In this document: piece by piece, positions 60,479 to 64,000 of the stretch
Numbering within the stretch: position 1 is the stretch's first letter
Layout of the letters: every line of letters starts with the position of its first letter
Origin: an uncultured Clostridia bacterium
GTDB taxonomy: Bacteria > Bacillota > Clostridia > Oscillospirales > Ruminococcaceae
DNA: 64,000 bases
Assembly (NCBI GenBank): GCA_944382875.1
Contig: CALWNQ010000002.1
Location: 124,001-188,000 of the forward strand
Reading direction: 5' to 3'
Made by a program: the position numbers and the translations under genes
The notes under the pieces: generated by a model
What the model was told of the DNA's origin: nothing
The model's input: only the letters and a program-made list of their open reading frames with translations
The model's database searches: none

Positions 60479-63469
60479 ATGAATACTGGTTTTCCACAGC
60501 CAATCGAGAATATCCCGATGATTTTAAACTTATTCAGCCAAAGTACCGGAGATATTTATATTTTCTACGATTTTAGTGAAGAGCTAGTTTATTTTTCTGA
60601 AAATATTTTAACATCTAACATTGCGTATGCATTTAATAAAACAACCTGCACAATACAAGAATGGCGTCAGCATGTAGATCCCAGAGACATCCATCGCTTG
60701 ATAAAGGCTACTGCAGATTTGACCAGCCGCAAAAACGACAGCTACAATCTTAATTATCGGGTAAACAATTCTCAAAATCAAAAAAACTGGATCAATAGCA
60801 GAGGGCATGCATATTACGGTGAAAAAGGACAATTGTCATTTGCATTAGGTCGTTTGTCCATTTGCGCCGTCACTGACTATACTCAAACTTTCCGAAACCA
60901 ATCCCTAAAAGAAGAGATTACAAACATATTGAAATGCTTACAGGAAGGTTTTTTGCTACTAATCGGCGTTGATAATTTAAAGGCTCTTAATTTAAAAAAC
61001 GGACGCGACTTTGGAGATGCGGTGCTCAATGATGTAGCACAAGTAATGGCGGATGAAACCCATAACACTAATCCTGTTTACCGGATAAACGGAGACTGGT
61101 TCGCAGTCAATTTACCTTTTTGGACAGCAGAAGAAGTCTCTGCTGCATATGCTCATATTCAGAAACGCTTGTCTGGTCAATGCACTGTTTCTGGTGGATG
61201 TGTATCCTATTTGGACTACCATGTTGCTGATAGTGATATGCTTTTACAATATGCGGAAATATCTTTGGATCAAGCCAAAAGCCGTGGAAAAAACACCCTG
61301 CATTTCTTTTCTCCTGAAGACTATGAAACCAAATTGCGGGATCTTGAACTGCGTGAAGATCTGCGCAAGAGTATTGATGCCAACTTTGAAGGCTTTGAAC
61401 TGTATTATCAGCCACAGTTTTATGCGGAAACTTCTGAACTATATGGTGCCGAAGCCCTTCTGCGGTATCATTCCCCCCGTCTTGGTTCTGTGTCCCCTAC
61501 AGAAATTGTTCCCATTTTGGAACAAAGCCGGCTAATCTATCCTGTTGGGTTATGGGTTATTCGAGAAGCTTTAAAAAGTTGTCGGAAATGGCGTGAAAAA
61601 TATCCCAAATTCCGTATCAGCGTGAATATGTCCTATTATCAGCTTGAATTTGATTCCATCAAAGAGGATGTATTGGATCTAGTAAAGGGCAGTGGTGTTC
61701 CCGGAAACGCATTAACCATTGAGGTTACAGAAAGCATGGAGTTATCCGATTATCCTCAGATAAACAGTTGTTTTCAAAAATGGAAACAGTATGGAATTGA
61801 ATTATCTGTAGATGATTTCGGAACAGGTTATTCAAGTCTGAGGCGCCTCAAAGAAATGGCTGTTGACGAAATTAAAATTGATCGCTGCTTTGTCCGGGAA
61901 ATCCAAAACAGTGCGTATAACTATCGGCTTCTCAACAATATCATAGAATTGGCTGACAGCAGTCATATTCGAGTTTGTTGTGAAGGCGTAGAAACTACAG
62001 AAGAATTAGAAGTCCTTCGGGATCTGCATCCATCTTTGCTACAAGGATTTCTCTTTTCCAAACCATGCGATCAGTCTATGTTTGAAGCTAACTATATCAA
62101 TCAGCCTATTCGTAAAATCCAGCCTTCTACATCAAAAAGCTGTACGATTCAATCAGCAAAAACCTTATCCAGTGATTCTTTAGAGGAAATTGCTCAAACA
62201 ATTCTGAATGCGGAAAACGATATTTTTTATATTTCTGACCTGGACAGTTACGAACTTTACTATTTAAATGCAGCAGGACAGAAAATATTTGGTGTAAAAG
62301 ACTACTATGGAAAAAAATGTTACAGAGTTCTGCATGGGAATGATAAACCCTGCTCATTCTGCACCAATTCCCTCCTTCATCATGATTCATTCTATATTTG
62401 GGAAAAGGAAAATGAGTACTGCGGCAGACATTTCCTCTTAAAAGATAAAATTGTCCAATATAAAGGTAAAAATGTCCGTTTAGAGGTGGCATTGGATATC
62501 ACCAAGCAAGAATATGTGAGTCAGTTTGCAAGAGAGCGTTTAGCTTTTGCAGATAAAATTGTGGGATATATGAATACCTTATCGGTGTATTCAGATTATA
62601 ATGAAGCAGTCAATCAGGTACTGGCCTCTGTGGGAGAATTTTATCAGGCAGACCGGGCATATCTATTTGAGCGAAATCCCATTCAATCTGATCATTGGGA
62701 TAACACCTTTGAGTGGTGTGCGGTTAATGTAAATCCTCAGAAAGAAAATTTGCAAAATGTTTCGCCTAATGTAGTTGGCCGTTGGATCAACCTGTTTGAA
62801 TCGGAACAATCCATTATTCTTCTGAATCTGGATCCTTTGCGAGAATCCTCTCCCTTAGAATGGAAAGTCCTTCATGATCAAGGGATTCAGCGTTTGATTG
62901 CGGTTCCTATTCGAGAAAACCATAAAACCATTGGATTTGTTGGAGTGGATAACCCTCGTTATTGTATCCACGATGATTCTCAAGTTCGCGTCTTAAACAG
63001 TTTCCTGTTAATGCGCCTTCGCCAGGATCAGAATGAACAAAGATATCAAATTTTATTACAGGAAAGCAATCAAGATTTATTAAGCGCCCTTCGGGTTGGA
63101 TTCTGGACCTTACAGATCGATAAAAAGGATTCACATCCTAAGATGCACTTCGATAATGTTATGCTTGAAGTTTTGAATATACCGGAACTTCTTTCCCCAG
63201 AAGAATGCTACCAATTTTGGTCTGCCCGAATCCGCAAAGATGCATATGAATTGCTGAAATATTCTTTTCTAAAAATGAAACAAACCGGACATGTAATTCA
63301 ATTTGAATACCCATGGGAACACGCGAAAGATGGTGAAATCACCCTGCGTTTTTCCGGAATTTTGATTGAAGATACAGATGCCTATATAAAGTACAAGGGC
63401 TATTGCCGGAAAATTATCCCAGAACAAAACTCAATTCAGTTGGATTCTTCTTTACCTGTTTCAAAATAA
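60479..63469 (+). CDS. multidomain c-di-GMP phosphodiesterase (PAS, degenerate GGDEF, EAL, PAS, GAF)
   Basis: A 996-residue cytoplasmic protein. A PAS-like N-terminus (to ~150) is followed by a GGDEF domain whose active site is degenerate (RINGDWF instead of RxGGDEF, about residue 215), so cyclase activity is unlikely. The EAL domain (about 290-535) keeps the active residues: AEALLRYHSP, SVNMSYYQL, DDFGTGYSS, KIDRCFV, CEGVET and QGFLFSKP. Then a PAS domain with PCSFC (about 625-635), a GAF-like domain (~690-850) and a further PAS-like end. AGAGGGG precedes ATG 60479. It is divergent from the flagellar remnant, suggesting a former role in motility control. Codon composition is more AT-rich than the left part of the window. 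Confidence 0.88.
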   Translation: MNTGFPQPIENIPMILNLFSQSTGDIYIFYDFSEELVYFSENILTSNIAYAFNKTTCTIQEWRQHVDPRDIHRLIKATADLTSRKNDSYNLNYRVNNSQNQKNWINSRGHAYYGEKGQLSFALGRLSICAVTDYTQTFRNQSLKEEITNILKCLQEGFLLLIGVDNLKALNLKNGRDFGDAVLNDVAQVMADETHNTNPVYRINGDWFAVNLPFWTAEEVSAAYAHIQKRLSGQCTVSGGCVSYLDYHVADSDMLLQYAEISLDQAKSRGKNTLHFFSPEDYETKLRDLELREDLRKSIDANFEGFELYYQPQFYAETSELYGAEALLRYHSPRLGSVSPTEIVPILEQSRLIYPVGLWVIREALKSCRKWREKYPKFRISVNMSYYQLEFDSIKEDVLDLVKGSGVPGNALTIEVTESMELSDYPQINSCFQKWKQYGIELSVDDFGTGYSSLRRLKEMAVDEIKIDRCFVREIQNSAYNYRLLNNIIELADSSHIRVCCEGVETTEELEVLRDLHPSLLQGFLFSKPCDQSMFEANYINQPIRKIQPSTSKSCTIQSAKTLSSDSLEEIAQTILNAENDIFYISDLDSYELYYLNAAGQKIFGVKDYYGKKCYRVLHGNDKPCSFCTNSLLHHDSFYIWEKENEYCGRHFLLKDKIVQYKGKNVRLEVALDITKQEYVSQFARERLAFADKIVGYMNTLSVYSDYNEAVNQVLASVGEFYQADRAYLFERNPIQSDHWDNTFEWCAVNVNPQKENLQNVSPNVVGRWINLFESEQSIILLNLDPLRESSPLEWKVLHDQGIQRLIAVPIRENHKTIGFVGVDNPRYCIHDDSQVRVLNSFLLMRLRQDQNEQRYQILLQESNQDLLSALRVGFWTLQIDKKDSHPKMHFDNVMLEVLNIPELLSPEECYQFWSARIRKDAYELLKYSFLKMKQTGHVIQFEYPWEHAKDGEITLRFSGILIEDTDAYIKYKGYCRKIIPEQNSIQLDSSLPVSK

Positions 63470-63485
63470 CCAAATAATAACAAAT

Positions 63486-63530
63486 GCCTGCCCTTTCAAA
63501 ACATTTTTGAAAGGGCAGGCTTCTTTTATA
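63486..63530 (+). terminator. terminator after the EAL gene
   Basis: GCCTGCCCTTTCAAAA and TTTTGAAAGGGCAGGC form a long perfect stem with a small loop, followed by TTCTTTT. Confidence 0.9.
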
Positions 63531-63696
63531 TTCAAACTAATATCATAAGATGCCACCAAATACAGTGTTTATTTCCAGGTTAAAAATTCCCTTATTTTGT
63601 GCAGAATAAGCCAAAATCCTCCTGTTTTTAATTAGGGTAACCGGCCTTTATCAACGCTCATATAGTGTAGCATCGTTACAAGAAAGAGGTGTTTCC
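63531..63696 (+). promoter_or_regulatory. upstream region of cotJA, possible sigma-E promoter
   Basis: No gene is seen. TCATATAGTG at about 63658-63667 resembles a sigma-E -10 (CATACAAT-like) and would fit mother-cell expression of cotJ genes, but the -35 is unconvincing. Confidence 0.3.
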
Positions 63697-63882
63697 ATGG
63701 AAAAACGGGAAGCAGAATGTCAATGCTTGGAAGAACTTCCACTGGCAATGGCTTATGTCCCCATGCAGAAATGGGGCGAACTATACGCACCAGCTGTTGG
63801 GCTGGAACGCGGAACGATCTTTCCTGATCTCGATTTGCCGTTTATTGGAGAGGAGGCTGTTCCAAATGGACGCAAAAAATAA
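63697..63882 (+). CDS. cotJA: spore coat-associated protein CotJA
   Basis: A 61-residue protein with the family pattern LAMAYVPMQKWGELY and then GTIFPDLDLPF near the C-terminus. AAGAAAGAGGTG precedes the ATG. CotJA is a small inner coat component made in the mother cell and encoded with cotJB and cotJC (a Mn-catalase-like protein). It overlaps cotJB by 17 bases. Confidence 0.9.
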   Translation: MEKREAECQCLEELPLAMAYVPMQKWGELYAPAVGLERGTIFPDLDLPFIGEEAVPNGRKK

Positions 63883-64000
63883 ACTTCTCCGGGAAATTCA
63901 ACAATGTGAATTTGCACTTGTAGAAGCAAATCTATATTTGGACACCCATCCTCAGGATCAGGAAGCAATTCATTACTACCAAAAAACACATGAAAAACTC
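63866..64000 (+). CDS. cotJB: spore coat protein CotJB (partial)
   Basis: The first 45 residues of CotJB, running off the right edge. MDAKNKLLREIQQCEFALVE and YLDTHPQDQEAIHYYQK match the CotJB N-terminal pattern. GGAGAGGAGG (about 63847-63856) is the ribosome binding site, inside cotJA. cotJC is expected next. Confidence 0.88.
   Translation, partial: MDAKNKLLREIQQCEFALVEANLYLDTHPQDQEAIHYYQKTHEKL

Noticed and set aside
60352-60576. 74-codon frame overlapping the start of the EAL gene in another frame
   Set aside because: It has no good ribosome binding site, is Ile-rich because of AT-rich leader sequence, and overlaps the supported start of the EAL gene.
1-64000. CRISPR arrays, tRNA/rRNA genes, insertion sequences, prophage
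   Set aside because: No regularly spaced repeats, cloverleaf-like intergenic sequences, transposases, integrases or phage structural genes were seen.

Overview
The window is chromosomal DNA of a spore-forming, anaerobic Firmicute, most likely a clostridium of the Oscillospirales (Ruminococcaceae/Acutalibacteraceae type). The evidence is housekeeping synteny (phoH-ybeY-dgkA-era-yqzL-recO; rplU-prp-rpmA-obg-mrnC), an L27 with the Firmicute N-terminal extension next to its Prp protease, spore-coat genes cotJA/cotJB, the [FeFe]-hydrogenase maturase HydF, and a 2-hydroxyacyl-CoA dehydratase activase. Nearly all intergenic regions carry good sigma-A promoters and hairpin terminators. No tRNA, rRNA, CRISPR array, insertion sequence or prophage was seen.

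Layout. 1-10.9 kb, plus strand: end of glmM, then the phoH...recO block, mutS2, and a reductase/kinase/asparaginase set. 10.9-19.7 kb, minus strand: a ZIP metal transporter and a complete arginine operon argGHCJBDF. 19.7-20.7 kb: a yybP-ykoY type Mn riboswitch controlling mntP. 20.7-27.6 kb, minus: a six-gene catabolic operon (GlpA-like, FAD oxidoreductase, DUF1667, GH32-like, glycerol-1-phosphate dehydrogenase, HAD phosphatase) whose leader contains a terminator hairpin suggesting antitermination. 27.6-35.2 kb, minus: yebC, rsmF, yitT, mrnC, obg, rpmA-prp-rplU with a leader, a C_GCAxxG_C_C protein and mrp; one small plus-strand ORF has a possible forespore promoter. 35.3-41 kb, minus: a TetR gene with a near-perfect operator, a large activase pair and a membrane protein. 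41-44.2 kb, minus: HAD, upp, rpiB, tsaB, tsaE. 44.3-46.9 kb, plus: cysK-like, a 2-hydroxyacid dehydrogenase and an acetyltransferase. 46.9-51.7 kb, minus: dehydrogenases, a P-loop kinase, coaBC and a glycosidase. 51.8-54.6 kb, plus: membrane protein, YgjP-like metallopeptidase, hydF.

The most unusual region is 54.68-60.0 kb, a remnant of a clostridial flagellar/chemotaxis operon. flgB, flgC and fliE are intact. fliF and fliH are full length but each is interrupted by two in-frame TAG codons. fliG carries a one-base frameshift. The N-terminus of FliI is fused in frame to the C-terminus of CheB, which marks a deletion that removed the flagellar ATPase core and all genes between fliI and cheB. 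The simplest reading is reductive loss of motility. The fact that all four premature stops are amber leaves suppression or recoding as a testable but less likely alternative, since TAG is also the natural stop of mutS2, argF and a kinase gene. A 996-residue PAS/degenerate GGDEF/EAL c-di-GMP phosphodiesterase lies divergently next to the remnant, followed by cotJA/cotJB at the window edge.
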